From Chara braunii (lineage: Eukaryota > Streptophyta > Charophyceae > Charales > Characeae), in assembly GCA_003427395.1 (NCBI GenBank), contig BFEA01000222.1, positions 214,844 to 245,517 of the forward strand: a stretch of DNA of 30,674 nt, read 5' to 3'. Positions 10,419 to 19,472 of this stretch are shown in pieces. The position numbers were made by a program, and so were the translations under genes. How positions within the stretch are numbered: position 1 is the first letter of the stretch; every line of letters begins with the position of its first letter. The notes beneath the pieces were generated by a model. It searched no databases. It was given only the letters and a program-made list of their open reading frames with translations, and was not told the DNA's origin.

Positions 10419-10691
10419 CGTAGAGCACGAGGAGGCGCTAGCGCTGCGCTGCGCACGGAGCGACAGGCCCGTCCGGAACCGCAGTGACGTGGGGAGTGCC
10501 TCGATGCTGGTCGGCAACGACTGGCACGCGCGGGTCAACCCACGGGTGACCGAATTTGTCCCTACGTCGTTGAAGAGGAGTCAGCCATAGCTCGTCGGGG
10601 ACAGAGGAGCGCGAGTAGCCGGCTCCTCAAGCAAGGTGGGAGGAGAACAATTGAGCGCTATGAACACAAGGAAGGAGCAACTTCGGAAAGG

Positions 10692-11450
10692 TGATCACGT
10701 GGGACAAGGAAAGGATCGAACGCACCACATACGAAAGAAGGAAACGAAGAGCAAGAGCAGGGGGGTGATTGGTGTTTTGCCCCCGCGAGGACGTTTGTGG
10801 CTCCACAAGAAACTATCAATTGGGTGTAAGCAAATAGTAAAATATGAGGAAGGAAGATAACTTAAGGCTGACAAGAGAAGGAAGCAAGCCACGTGTCAGG
10901 AGTGTAAGCTGCGGAAGGGGAATAGAACGGATGGGAGGAACCGACTGGAAACCCGTTCGAAGTGGGAACAGAAAAGGGGCAAGAGGAAGAAGAGACGACA
11001 CATGGCGGATTCCCTCGCACTACACACCTTCGAACGGGGACAACGGGACGACGACACACAAATAAGAGTTACGAGGAAGGAGACGAAGGTTAGCAGCGAA
11101 CAACTTTAGTAAGGCGATCACGGGGGATAGGAGGGTGGATTGAACGATTCCTCATATGAGGATAGGAGATGAGGGGCTAGAGAAGGGAAGTGGGTGGTCG
11201 GGGTGGGAATACAAAAGGGCAAGGGGGTGAAGTGATGACACGTGGCAGATTCCCTCGCAGTACACACCTACGTAAGGAGACAACGCAAGAGACAAAGCGA
11301 TGAGGGCAGACAAAAACGAGTTACGAGGAAGGAGACAAAGCGCAAGTGTAGGGGTGTAAGCAGCGAACAACTTAGGTAAGGAGATCACGGGGGATAGGAG
11401 GGTGGATCGAACGATTCCTCATATGAGGGTAGGAGACGAGGGGCAAGAGC
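10692..11450 (+). repeat. Tandem ~240-270-bp units in LINE 5' region
   Basis: GATCACG[GT]GGGA...AAGGA/AGGAGGGTGGATYGAACG recurs at 10692, 11116 and 11383. GATTCCCTCGCA[CG]TACACACC recurs at 11008 and 11248. The last two units are about 240-270 bp apart; the first is longer and more diverged. Tandem 5' monomers often act as LINE promoters, but promoter activity here is inference. Confidence 0.7.
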
Positions 11451-11665
11451 AAGGAAGTGGGTGGCGATAAGTCCCCTCGCGGAAAGGGAAAAGCATCGCC
11501 GGTAACAAAAGGAGTACGCAGGAAGACCAAGGCAAGTGAAGAGAGCGTTGAACAGGGAAGACACACGGTGACCAAGCGCGCTTTGGTAAACCCTCATACA
11601 TCACCCTTGGAAATCCCCAGTGTGCAAACTGCCCCCTTAAGCAAAACCCGCCCAACTGTCTGCAA

Positions 11666-11730
11666 AAAATAACAATAATAAAAATAGAATTAATAATAAT
11701 AACAAAAAATAAATAATAATAACAATAACA
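11666..11730 (+). repeat. A-rich (AAT/AAC)n tract inside LINE 5' region
   Basis: About 65 bases of A-rich sequence built from AATAAT, AACAAT and AAAAAAT. It could be simple low-complexity DNA, or the 3' tail of a small older retroposon captured within the LINE 5' region. No flanking duplication was found by eye. Confidence 0.6.
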
Positions 11731-12140
11731 TTCTATTCTGTTTGTGACGATATATAGAATATCACTCGGCACAGAATTGCAGAACACAGCACATCGCTTG
11801 CCGATAGGAGAAACGACGACACGAACCCCGCCTCCACAAAAGAGACGGAACATAAAAGAATTACCCAAAATCACAATAGAGATTTGAGGTGCACAAGATT
11901 CTGGCTACTTGACATCCCAAGTGAGTAGTCGCCCCGAAAGTGACGAGAGAGACGGAATGGCCAGACTCTCGCACAACCAGAGGAGCAGGAAGAGTGCTGC
12001 ATCCATGCTCCTGTTCAGAGGGGCAATGAGACAAGGGGCAATGAGACAAGTGGCAATGGATTTGCTAGCCACCCCCCCCAAACACAGATACAACAAAGGT
12101 TCCAAACAAGGAGACCTTTCCATGGGGAGGAAGGAGAACC

Positions 12141-12350
12141 GCAACCTGGGCCACAGAAAGAACTACGGATGGCGCAGGAAATTGAAATCAATAACGAGGC
12201 GCATGAGCAATTGCAGGAGAACAGGGAGATGGAAACAACAGCTTCACAGGGGGGGAAAAAAGGGACCACTCCACGGGGGGGGGTAAGAGAACTGCAACCC
12301 GGGCCACAGAAAGAACTACGGAAGATAAAGGAAATTGGGATGAATAACGG
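12141..12350 (+). repeat. In-frame 153-bp duplication upstream of ORF1
   Basis: GCAACC[TC]GGGCCACAGAAAG starts at 12141 and at 12294, 153 bp (51 codons) apart. The two copies encode related Gln/Glu-rich peptides (QPGPQKELR...AQEIEINNEAHEQ and QPGPQKELRKIKEIGMNNGAQ) in the frame 12169-12441. The multiple-of-three period suggests this was once translated, perhaps as an N-terminal part of ORF1 now separated by a stop and frameshift. Confidence 0.65.
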
Positions 12351-12514
12351 GGCACAAATGCACTCGCAGGCGAACAAGGATCAAGGAATGGTAATCTCAC
12401 TCGGGGCGGAAGAGAGGCAGACCAGGGCACAAACCTCGTGAGCAGACAAGCTCAAAGGGCCATACCAGGACAAGACCTTGAAGATACAGAGAAATAACCC
12501 CCCAAGCCAACGCC

Positions 12515-13684
12515 TTGCAACTCCCTCTGGACGGCCTCTCCACGGCCCGAGCCTTCTTCCTTTCGCGCTTCCTAGCTTCTTCGGAGCAGAAAGTGGTGGA
12601 CCACGAAGGTAAGAAGATACAGGTCAAATCCTGCCCCCAACAAAAATTGGTAGAACGGGATTCAACCTATCAGAAACACGCGAACAACTGGGTGTTTCAT
12701 GATGATGCGGCCTACAAACCCACTAATGAGAAGATCAGATGGATTGGTAAAAGGTTGGCCGCCCTCAAAGGTAGTCCCGAAGCAGCGCAAGATGACTTTT
12801 TGATCCAACCGGTCTCAGCCACCATCTTCATGATCCTGTGCCTCCACGAAAAGGACAAGGTAACCATCGATGGATGGAAGAAGTTGCGTTGTGACCGGTC
12901 AGAAGTCCGTATATACCCATGGACCCCCCTGAAACAAGGACCAGCAGAGAAAAGGGCTCAGATGATGGAGGACCACTACTGGGTGGAATTTAGGCGTATC
13001 CCCATAGAGATCCAAACAGCCTTCATCCAAGATTTAGTGGAGCAGTTTGATATAGTCGACTTTATTGATCCCCTCCCCTCCTATGTGCACAGGATAGATG
13101 ACTACCTCATGCTGGCACTGGACTTCCCCGCCGCCCAACCCTTTGTAATCGATGATATAATCTTGTACAAGGTAGGGGGCAAGGAGTTCAGAATTCACAC
13201 CACCCACAAACACAGACTGTGGTGCTTTCGCTGCAACGCCTACGGACACCTGTGCACAGACGTAACCTGCCCTAATAACCCGGGTAAACAAAACAAAGTT
13301 ACCGGAAGACTTCTGAGGGACCCCTTTCGGGGGAATCTTGAGAGGACCGTGGATCAGGGGCACAAGGTGTGGGTTTACGTCGAAGGGAATGACAGAAATC
13401 AGGGGTGGAGGTGGGAGAAAGCAGGAGAACCAAACTGGGAGACCAAGCCCCCAGACACATGGACACCCCCAGAGGTGGAAGGCCCCGGATCGCGACAGCA
13501 ACGGGAAGTAAGGCAGGACAAACAAGGGGAACGTTCCTCTGACAACTGGTCCAGTATTGCACGGCCAGTCCCCACTGAGGAGGCACATCAAGTACAACAA
13601 ACTCCTCCGCCAGAAGGCGGCACGAGAAAGGCAAGCACAGTTGGGGCAACACAAACACAGGGTCAGCAGTCACACCTGGAGTGA
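12515..13684 (+). CDS. LINE ORF1 protein, nucleic-acid-binding, start uncertain
   Basis: ORF1 of plant LINEs is a Gag-like RNA-binding protein. This 389-residue frame has the DUF4283-like architecture: DDFLIQPVSATIFMILCL (about residues 90-107), IYPWTP, then DHYWVEFRRIPIEIQTAFIQDLVEQFDIVDFI and LMLALDFP. A knuckle follows at residues 237-252 (CFRCNAYGHLCTDVTC), with CX2C X4H spacing but HX6C instead of HX4C. The last third is Gly/Gln/Pro-rich and charged, as expected for a disordered basic tail. The frame is open from 12482 but has no ATG near its beginning (12515 is TTG). The true start is probably lost or upstream across a frameshift, where 11909-12441 holds related charged frames. The body is otherwise intact. 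Confidence 0.82.
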   Translation: MQLPLDGLSTARAFFLSRFLASSEQKVVDHEGKKIQVKSCPQQKLVERDSTYQKHANNWVFHDDAAYKPTNEKIRWIGKRLAALKGSPEAAQDDFLIQPVSATIFMILCLHEKDKVTIDGWKKLRCDRSEVRIYPWTPLKQGPAEKRAQMMEDHYWVEFRRIPIEIQTAFIQDLVEQFDIVDFIDPLPSYVHRIDDYLMLALDFPAAQPFVIDDIILYKVGGKEFRIHTTHKHRLWCFRCNAYGHLCTDVTCPNNPGKQNKVTGRLLRDPFRGNLERTVDQGHKVWVYVEGNDRNQGWRWEKAGEPNWETKPPDTWTPPEVEGPGSRQQREVRQDKQGERSSDNWSSIARPVPTEEAHQVQQTPPPEGGTRKASTVGATQTQGQQSHLE

Positions 13685-13903
13685 AGAGTAAAAAAGCCTC
13701 CACCACAATTGGACCAGGCTGGGACCTTTCCCCTGCCGGGCCCATCACCGCTCGAGTACCTGCAAGAGGGGACCGGGGAACGTACAGGTGTAGAGAAGGC
13801 AATGGAAAATCATGGGACAACCCAAGAAACAGGAAGCAAAGGGCACAAAGGGAAAGAACTGGTAAGGGAGGAGAGGAGACAGGAAGGAACTGAGGGGGGA
13901 CAA

Positions 13904-14008
13904 CTACTCAACTAGAAGGAGACTCAGAATACTCAGAAAGAAGAGGGAGAGGGGAGGAGCGGGGACTACTACTCAACCAGAAGGAGACTCAGAATACTCA
14001 GAAAGAAG
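13904..14008 (+). repeat. 65-bp tandem duplication after ORF1
   Basis: CTACTCAAC[TC]AGAAGGAGACTC and the following AGAATACTCAGAAAGAAG occur at 13904 and 13969, 65 bp apart. The separation is not a multiple of three, consistent with non-coding decay between the LINE ORFs. Confidence 0.8.
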
Positions 14009-14086
14009 GAGGGAGACGGGTGGAGCCCAGCGTCCCAGGCCCCTTCAAGGAAGCTTTTGGCCCCACTCCGATGGATGTGGGACCAT

Positions 14087-14113
14087 CCCCCCCCCCCCCC
14101 TCCCCCCCCCCCC
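14087..14113 (+). repeat. Poly-C tract
   Basis: Fourteen C, one T, then twelve C. It lies where the ORF2 endonuclease would be expected and may mark a deletion or slippage site. Confidence 0.9.
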
Positions 14114-14269
14114 ATAAATAATAATGGAAGAGGCCCAGGTGCCAGGTGACCAAGATACCAGTGACAACAGCAACCCACAACAGGGCCAGCACATCCCTGT
14201 TAGATACGGCCCAAAATCAGTTGAGTATTGGCCCTCACCTGCCTGTAGTATTCCATCAGGTCCTCCGAC

Positions 14270-15551
14270 ATGGGATTCTCATCAGCCCACAATCTAAAAG
14301 CGGCCAGGGATTTTTACAAAGACCTCTTCACCTCCAACCTGCCGAAGGAACCAGGACCAGCAAAGGAAGGTGAGATGGAGGAATTTTTAGACCCCCTTAC
14401 GAAAAGGATATCACACGAACAACACGAGGCTTTGGAGAAACCACTACGGAAAGAGAAAATCTGGAGCGCCCTCCTACAGATGGAAGAAGATAAAACCCCG
14501 GGGATAGACATGGTGAACCTGTTCGAAAGAAAGGAGGATGACAGGTTGGTAAGGTACCACCAAATAGGGAGTCCAATGGCTTGATAATGCCAACCTATAT
14601 CGTATACGAGTACTGCAGTCACACAAGGGAGGAACAACGGAATGGCAAGCCTATCGCCCGAAAGTCCCCTTATCCACCCTGGCCCTGGACCCGCTAGAAT
14701 GGCAATGGGTGAGAAGCCGAACAGTGGAACTCTCTGGCCTGACGGTAAAGAGCGCTTACAGGATGATAAGACCCAAAGTGGTTGTGAGGACCGTGGTAAG
14801 GGAGAGGTGGAAGAGGCACCTAAACCTAGGAGATGATCAGATAAAATGTACAAAGTGGTTTAAAGGAATAAAGGAAAGCCCGTGCAATGGCAGATTGTTC
14901 ATAGATGCCTTCCTACCAACAACTGGATCATTGACAAAACTAATCTGGAACAGAAAGGGGAGGCTATCCCATGGTGTAAATTCTGCCTAACTGGTTTCCC
15001 AAGCCGCAAAGTCTGTGAAACAATAGAACACATTTTCCTCCAGTGCCCAGGGGCGGTCCTAATGTGGCGCTGGTGGGATCACATCTGGTCTCAACTTGAA
15101 ACCGAGGAGGAATGGCCATGGAAATGGGAATCGATCCTATTAGGTGAATGGGGTAGGCCACTAGCCTCCAGCTATGCCACTAAATCTGTTCGTCATCGCG
15201 CGGAAAGCTGTGGTATGGATGCTATGGACAAGGAGATGTGTGTTTGATCAGGAAGGGGCCAGGATGGGAGAAGGGGAAGCAGGAGAGATGGTTAAACACT
15301 TCATAGAAACAAAAATAAGAGTCCAGTGGAACCATGTACAGGAAAAGTTAAATCATTTAACACAGAAAGCAGATATAACAAAAGCAATCAGTAAATTTTG
15401 TGCAGACTGGCTGGGAGGGGAAAAGGGAGGCAGGTTAGCACACATCTGTTGCCATGGGGAAAGAGGGGATGAAAAGGAAAGTAACGAATTCACCAAAAAC
15501 AACAAACTTCAGTTTCACGAATGGCTGCAAGTCAACCAGAGATCCCAATGA
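14270..15551 (+). pseudogene. LINE ORF2 remnant: pre-RT linker and zf-RVT C-terminus
   Basis: ORF2 would supply endonuclease and reverse transcriptase. The first part (14281-14510) matches the linker before RT: AARDFYKDLFTSNLP, EQHEALEKPLRKEKIWSALLQMEEDKTPG. The typical 'DKAPGPDG' start of RT then breaks off. Sequence resumes near 14584 in another frame as WLDNANLYRIRVLQ...EWQAYRPK, with LTVKSAYRMI at 14738-14770. A further frameshift near 14885 leads to the zinc-binding RT domain: VHRCLPTNNWI...IPWCKFCLTGF...ETIEHIFLQCPGAVLMWRWWDHIW, with CxxC, H and C in family order. The last frame (15174-15551) has VVWMLWTRRCVFDQEG, like the usual plant LINE C-terminal tail. The palm motifs and the endonuclease are absent. 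Confidence 0.87.
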
Positions 15552-16126
15552 GGAGTCCAGGGGACTTTCCTGATATGTTCCCCCCTGCAGCCACAGCAAT
15601 CGTAGATATGAGATGGTTCGGGCGGGAGTAAGGAGCTCAGAGATCAGCGGTCATCATCAGCTTTGGCATCGCCTGCTGCAGCACCATCATCTACATCACC
15701 TACCTAGCGCACCCAGCCGCTGGGGCCGGCTCCCAGCAAGTGCTAGCTCATTAACTTACACCTTACAAAAGGGGGACGAGGTGTCCTACTTCGCCATACT
15801 GTGGAATTCAGAGTAGTCACTAGCGGGGGGAGGGAGAAACTAGTAAGCAACAGCAGGTATCAGGCGCCGGCTTCGTGGTGAAGAGGATCCCTCCTCCCTC
15901 CATTATCCTGCTCAGTCAATCCCCTGGACTCCAGGGTAATCAATGCTGGCAGGAACCTCCATTCCCTGTTTTGATATGCTTATGGGACGCTGGGCCTCCT
16001 TCCCAGCAGGTGTTGCTCCCCACCAATAGATGCAGCCGCTCCCCAGGTGGTAGCGGTGTCTGCTCTTACCAGCACCACTAACACTGTAGGGGGTGTTTTC
16101 AAAAAAAAAAAAAAAAAAAAAAAAAA
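15552..16126 (+). other. LINE 3' UTR and poly(A) tail
   Basis: Non-coding sequence after the last ORF2 stop, ending in GTAGGGGGTGTTTTC and 26 A (16101-16126). A segment around 15986-16040 (GGGACGCTGG..., AGCAGGTG, CTCCCCACCAATAGATG) recurs in reverse orientation at 16720-16860. The segment is therefore shared by a second LINE copy. Confidence 0.85.
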
Positions 16127-16430
16127 GGTTGCTGGGCCTCTGCTGATGCTGCCGGGCCTGCTTCAGTTACTCCCCCCAACTGTATGTGTATACTGCTGCG
16201 AATGTGGCCCAGGGCCTGTACTTCAGAAAAGGCCTAGAAGGCCGTGGAAATCTTTGCTGCTCGGGTCCTGGGTTCCCTCAACCAACTGACGCGACACAAC
16301 TGCCTGAAACCCGAAATATGAAATTGACAGCATTGGCCTCTCATGATTTGTTAGGCCCGCCTTCACTTAGGGTGGTGGGCACACTTGCATCATGGGCCCC
16401 TTAGGCCTTCCGAGGAGCCTTATCCTCGCA
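16127..16430 (-). repeat. Right LTR (5' LTR), portion right of the LINE
   Basis: The first six bases are the second copy of the LINE target duplication. From there to CCTCGCA at 16430 the sequence follows left-LTR 2553-2856 with about ten substitutions and three small indels. The next bases, CAGC, match the four before the left LTR. Confidence 0.92.
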
Positions 16431-16616
16431 CAGCACAACCTTTCTCTAATTCCTCTTTCCCCTTGCCCCTTTTCCTTTCTCCCCCTCTGCTGCGACACAT
16501 CCTGCAAATGCTCATTGCACCCACACTACACATATAGATGCTTTCTAAGAAGACATCCCCTGTGATGTAAAGCCCACTCATTTGGCTTGGGATGAATTGG
16601 TTGCCTTTGCCTTGTA
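16431..16616. other. Right flank of chromovirus, no gene
   Basis: Pyrimidine-rich, non-coding sequence that should be continuous with base 1808 in an allele lacking the element. I see nothing else in it. Confidence 0.5.
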
Positions 16617-16862
16617 TATTTTTATCATTATTATTATTATTATTTTTATTTATTTTTTTGGAAGAACTTCAGAGTGGGAAGAACCAACTTACCAAGGTGA
16701 TAAAAGCGTCCCCGGTAAGTAGGCCCCAGTGCTGAAGGCTCCATCTATTGGTGGGGAGCTGCACCTGCTGGAAATCGGGTCCAGCGTCCCTGTACAATGA
16801 TGAGATGTGTACAAGCTGGAAAACGGGTCCAGCGTCCCTATACAATGACGAGTGTATATTGG
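16617..16862 (-). mobile_element. 5'-truncated LINE 3' end remnant
   Basis: On the minus strand this reads GGGACGCTGGACCCG...CAGCAGGTGCAGCTCCCCACCAATAGATGGAGCC, nearly matching the 3' UTR of the LINE at about 15986-16040. It runs to an A-rich tail (minus strand of 16617-16662, AATAATAAT type). A 48-bp duplication (GCTGGAAA[TA]CGGGTCCAGCG at 16767 and 16815) lies in the part away from the tail. The tail differs from the pure A tail of the larger copy, suggesting a related but distinct family. Confidence 0.72.
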
Positions 16863-16924
16863 TACTGCACATCCTATATTATCAGTATATGTTTGTCACT
16901 CACTAATTATCACACAAATGGACC

Positions 16925-17110
16925 TACCACGAAACCGAGACAAGGATATGATGTATGTGTACTATATCAATGACAATCAAATCCCGAAACCCTAACCACA
17001 ATATGATGTGTGTGATTTATGTGTTCTGTATCAGTCAAAATCAATCAAAATCAAGTCACGAAACCCTAACCACGATATGCTGTGTGTGATCTTTATCACT
17101 TATGCCTAAA
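16925..17110 (+). repeat. Degenerate repeat with two teloboxes
   Basis: Three imperfect copies of CACGAAACCCTAACCACRATATG followed by TGTGTGTGAT begin near 16928, 16984 and 17057, with AATCAAAATCAA between. AAACCCTAA at 16987-16995 and 17061-17069 matches the plant telobox, but this is not a telomere array. Confidence 0.6.
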
Positions 17111-17316
17111 CACGCGGTTCTATCAATGATGTGATATGTATGATCAAGACGTCGAGTCCAGCATCTATTATGCATTAACGTGTAAAACTGTCAGGGACAT
17201 TGATTACTTCCCTGCACAAGGGAAGGATTGACCTCCTGCAAAACCCCTAAACAGCCCACCTCCAACCCACGGGGCGATCAGCACCCCATTGTTTGATTGA
17301 TATTGCGGGCCGGGCA

Positions 17317-17676
17317 AAACCAATCACCACCAACTATCTTATTCCTATCCTCTGGCAATCAACGAAGAGCACTTCCATATCGAGGTTCGAGGGGGAGAAG
17401 ATAGTATCCCCACCACGTCCGCTTGTGACATACCAATCACCACCAACTATCCTACTCCTTTCCTCTGCCAATCAGCGAGGAGCAATTCCATATCGAGGTT
17501 GGTGGGGGGAGAAGATAGTAAACCACTTTTCCATGTCAACCCCAATCCCCACCACGTCCGCTTGCGACATCACTCCCATCACGCTGCTGATTATTTCTGA
17601 TGCACGGACACCGCTCTCAACCCCCCTGCTTCCGTGGTCGTCGCCGCCGCCTTCATCGTCGTCGTCGTCGTCGTCG

Positions 17677-17725
<49 letters not shown>

Positions 17726-17903
17726 CGCCATCGCTATCATTGAGGTGGGGGAAGATAGCAAACCACTCCCCACCACGTCCGCTTGCGGCATCTCCCCCAT
17801 CATGCCGATGATGATCACAGATGCACGGACACCACTGTCTGCCCCGCTGCTTCCATGGTCGTCGCTGCCGCCGTCATCATCGTTGTTGTTGTTGTTATTG
17901 TCG

Positions 17904-17957
<54 letters not shown>

Positions 17958-18024
17958 TTGTTGTTGTCGTTATCATTGTTGTTGTTGTTGTTGTCGCAGT
18001 CCTTGATGTCGATGTTATCGATGA

Positions 18025-18061
<37 letters not shown>

Positions 18062-18065
18062 GCTA
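17317..18065 (+). repeat. Tandem duplicated units with (GTT)n microsatellites
   Basis: Units sharing GAGGT...GGGG[GA]GAAGATAG and CCCCACCACGTCCGCTTG[TC]G end near 17430, 17570 and 17790. The first two share their left half (AATCACCACCAACTATC, CCATATCGAGGTT). The latter two share a right half (GATGCACGGACACC, CTGCTTCC[GA]TGGTCGTCG) that runs into (GTC/GTT)n at 17660-17724 and 17882-17994. A further GTT run lies at 18024-18062. The runs create artefactual poly-Val, poly-Leu or poly-Asn frames. Confidence 0.75.
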
Positions 18066-18600
18066 TCGTTGGTGTTGTCGCCGCAATTATATTCGCCGGC
18101 CTCCAAGCCTCCCTCCAACCAGTCATCCTTATCACCCTTATCGCCCATCTCGCCTATTCCCTGCCGATTCTCCAGCTGATTGCATAGATCGCATCCCATT
18201 GTGAAGAGAGTTTTGCAAGCACCCATCCTATCATCCGCCCGCCTCCAGTCAATGTAGGCCTCGAGCCGGGGATCCGGCCCCTCCTCCAGCTCCCACATGA
18301 TGTCTAGCATCTACTGGGTCTTGTCTTCCAACCACTTATCCAGCGCAACTGCTTGCATCCCTCCTCCAGTATGATAAGCCATTCCTCCGGTCGATGTTGT
18401 AGCTCCTCCACCGAATCCATCTCTCGCCCAATTAACTGCACCACTCACACAGTTCTTCTGAACCACTTGACATCCCATGTCTCCAAACAACAGGTGCCAC
18501 GTGGCCACAAACCACTCGCATCTATTGGGCACGTGCGTAGGCCCAGCTGCCGGGGAGCTGTTCTCCCCAGGCACTAGTCGAGCCGGGGCGACCGGGCCCT
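17591..18600 (-). pseudogene. Unrecognised reading frame with one stop and Asn/Thr runs
   Basis: Two minus-strand frames, upstream of 18574 to 18311 and 18310-17591, are in the same phase and separated by one TAG (KTQ*MLDIMW). The upstream part reads like a protein (NRCEWFVATWHLLFGDMGCQVVQKN, NWARDGFGGG); the next has WELEEGPDPRLEAYIDWRRADDRMGACKTLF, then acidic/Asn-rich sequence. The remainder is microsatellite-coded Asn and Thr. I recognise no family. It may be an exon of a decayed gene or of a DNA element, or chance openness helped by the GTT array. No ATG opens the upstream part. Confidence 0.3.
18496..18505. promoter_or_regulatory. G-box palindrome
   Basis: GCCACGTGGC, a perfect 10-bp palindrome containing the plant G-box CACGTG (bZIP/bHLH site). 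No gene start can be attached to it. Confidence 0.4.
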
Positions 18601-18868
18601 ACCGGTCCGTTGGCATCGGGGCGCTAGCGCTAGCGCAGTCATCATCTCTTTTCCATCACCTATGCCTTGTATTGCAATGAACCTAGATCGTGAAGACACT
18701 TGTCAACAATGCAAGCCTAGATACAAACATACACAGACGAAAAAGAGAGAAGGGAGAATAAACTTAGAATGGAGAAGAAAACAATGCCCACTTCTGCTTC
18801 GGGCTCCCTCCTCGATTGCCACCTCAATAATCAATAGTCCGAACACAAATCTGAAGTTCTATCTCAAT

Positions 18869-18882
18869 GTGCCACGTGGCAC
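18869..18882. promoter_or_regulatory. Extended G-box palindrome
   Basis: GTGCCACGTGGCAC, a perfect 14-bp palindrome centred on CACGTG and followed by GTCAAC. It shares its 10-bp centre with the site at 18496. A bZIP/bHLH role is inference; the pair lies left of the second chromovirus, on the side where its 3' LTR would be. Confidence 0.45.
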
Positions 18883-19017
18883 GTCAACCTGTCATCATCA
18901 GTGAGCTGGAGCAATGTCGACATCGAGAGACCAGGTACGTATCTACAATCGCCCCACAGTCTTGATCTCCTTCCGAGTGACGATGAGTCAGAACAGCAAT
19001 ATCAGTCACGTAGCCCC

Positions 19018-19090
19018 GCCACGTCAGCAAGAGTACATGTGGCAGCAGCCACGTCAGTGGCTGCGCGTGGCAGCTGCCATGTCAGCATGC
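19018..19090 (+). repeat. Short tandem repeat with CACGTCAG and TGGCAGC
   Basis: GCCACGTCAG begins at 19018 and 19048, and GCCATGTCAG at 19076; the first two units end TGGCAGCA and TGGCAGCT. Periods are 30 and 28 bp. ACGTCA is the core of cAMP-response-element/as-1-like bZIP sites, so the array could be a regulatory cluster. Confidence 0.6.
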
Positions 19091-19449
19091 CTAGAAGACA
19101 ATTGCCAGCCAGCCACCATGCCGAGCCGGCAGCGCGCCGCCGTATTCGCTCAAGTGCCAGCGTAGAGCCAGCGTCCAGCCAGTGTCGCAGCGTTGCACTA
19201 GCGTCGAAGTCAACGCGTGAAGTCGGCATTGATGCAAGACAAAACGAATGTCAAAGTCAGGAAGTCAGCGCTTAAGTAGCGTTGACGCGGGGTCTGGACC
19301 CCGGATGCTGCATCCCTCAGCCGTCCAAATCTCGATGCAAATATCGACCCAGATTGACCTGAAACTGAATTCCTTCTGGCCTCGATGCTGTCTGGGTACC
19401 TGCGCACAACAAGTGAGTGTATCTGACCAAGGACCTGGGCATGGTACCT

Positions 19450-19472
19450 TTGACAATTGACTAACTTTTGAC
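19450..19472 (+). promoter_or_regulatory. Cluster of three TTGAC (W-box core) sites
   Basis: TTGAC at 19450-19454, 19457-19461 and 19468-19472, three copies in 23 bp. W-boxes bind WRKY factors in plants. With the G-boxes and ACGTCA repeats to the left, this may belong to the U3 of a 3' LTR for the minus-strand fragment that starts at 19621; no LTR edge could be placed. Confidence 0.4.

Larger units (their letters stand above)
10419..16126 (+). mobile_element. LINE (non-LTR retrotransposon), internally deleted
   Basis: A 5708-bp insertion in the right LTR of the chromovirus, bounded by a GGTTGC duplication and ending in 26 A. It carries a long repetitive 5' region, an ORF1 with a CCHC-type knuckle, and ORF2 remnants with a C-terminal zinc-binding RT domain. 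Only about 0.6 kb separates ORF1 from sequence normally lying just before RT, and RT-core to C-terminal sequence is joined directly. The AP-like endonuclease and most RT motifs, including the FADD box, are therefore missing. This copy must have been mobilised by an intact relative or been deleted after insertion. Confidence 0.93.
1809..16430 (-). mobile_element. Ty3/gypsy chromovirus, near full length, split by a LINE
   Basis: Two direct LTRs bounded by TGC...GCA flank an internal region carrying, in minus-strand order, PBS, leader, gag, protease, reverse transcriptase, RNase H, integrase with a chromodomain-like tail, and polypurine tract. This domain order is the Ty3/gypsy order. Without the LINE inserted at 10419-16126 and one copy of its target duplication, the element is about 8.9 kb. 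A 4-bp repeat CAGC (1805-1808 and 16431-16434) flanks it; 5 bp is usual, so one base may have changed. In the 3' 300 bp of the LTRs I count roughly ten substitutions plus small indels, many of them C/T differences, so the insertion is not recent. Frameshifts, stops and lost catalytic residues make it non-autonomous. Confidence 0.93.

Noticed and set aside
16981-17070. Interstitial telomere
   Set aside because: Only isolated AAACCCTAA motifs, not tandem heptamers.
17634-18187. Poly-Val, poly-Leu and poly-Cys frames
   Set aside because: Different frames of GTT/GTC trinucleotide arrays.
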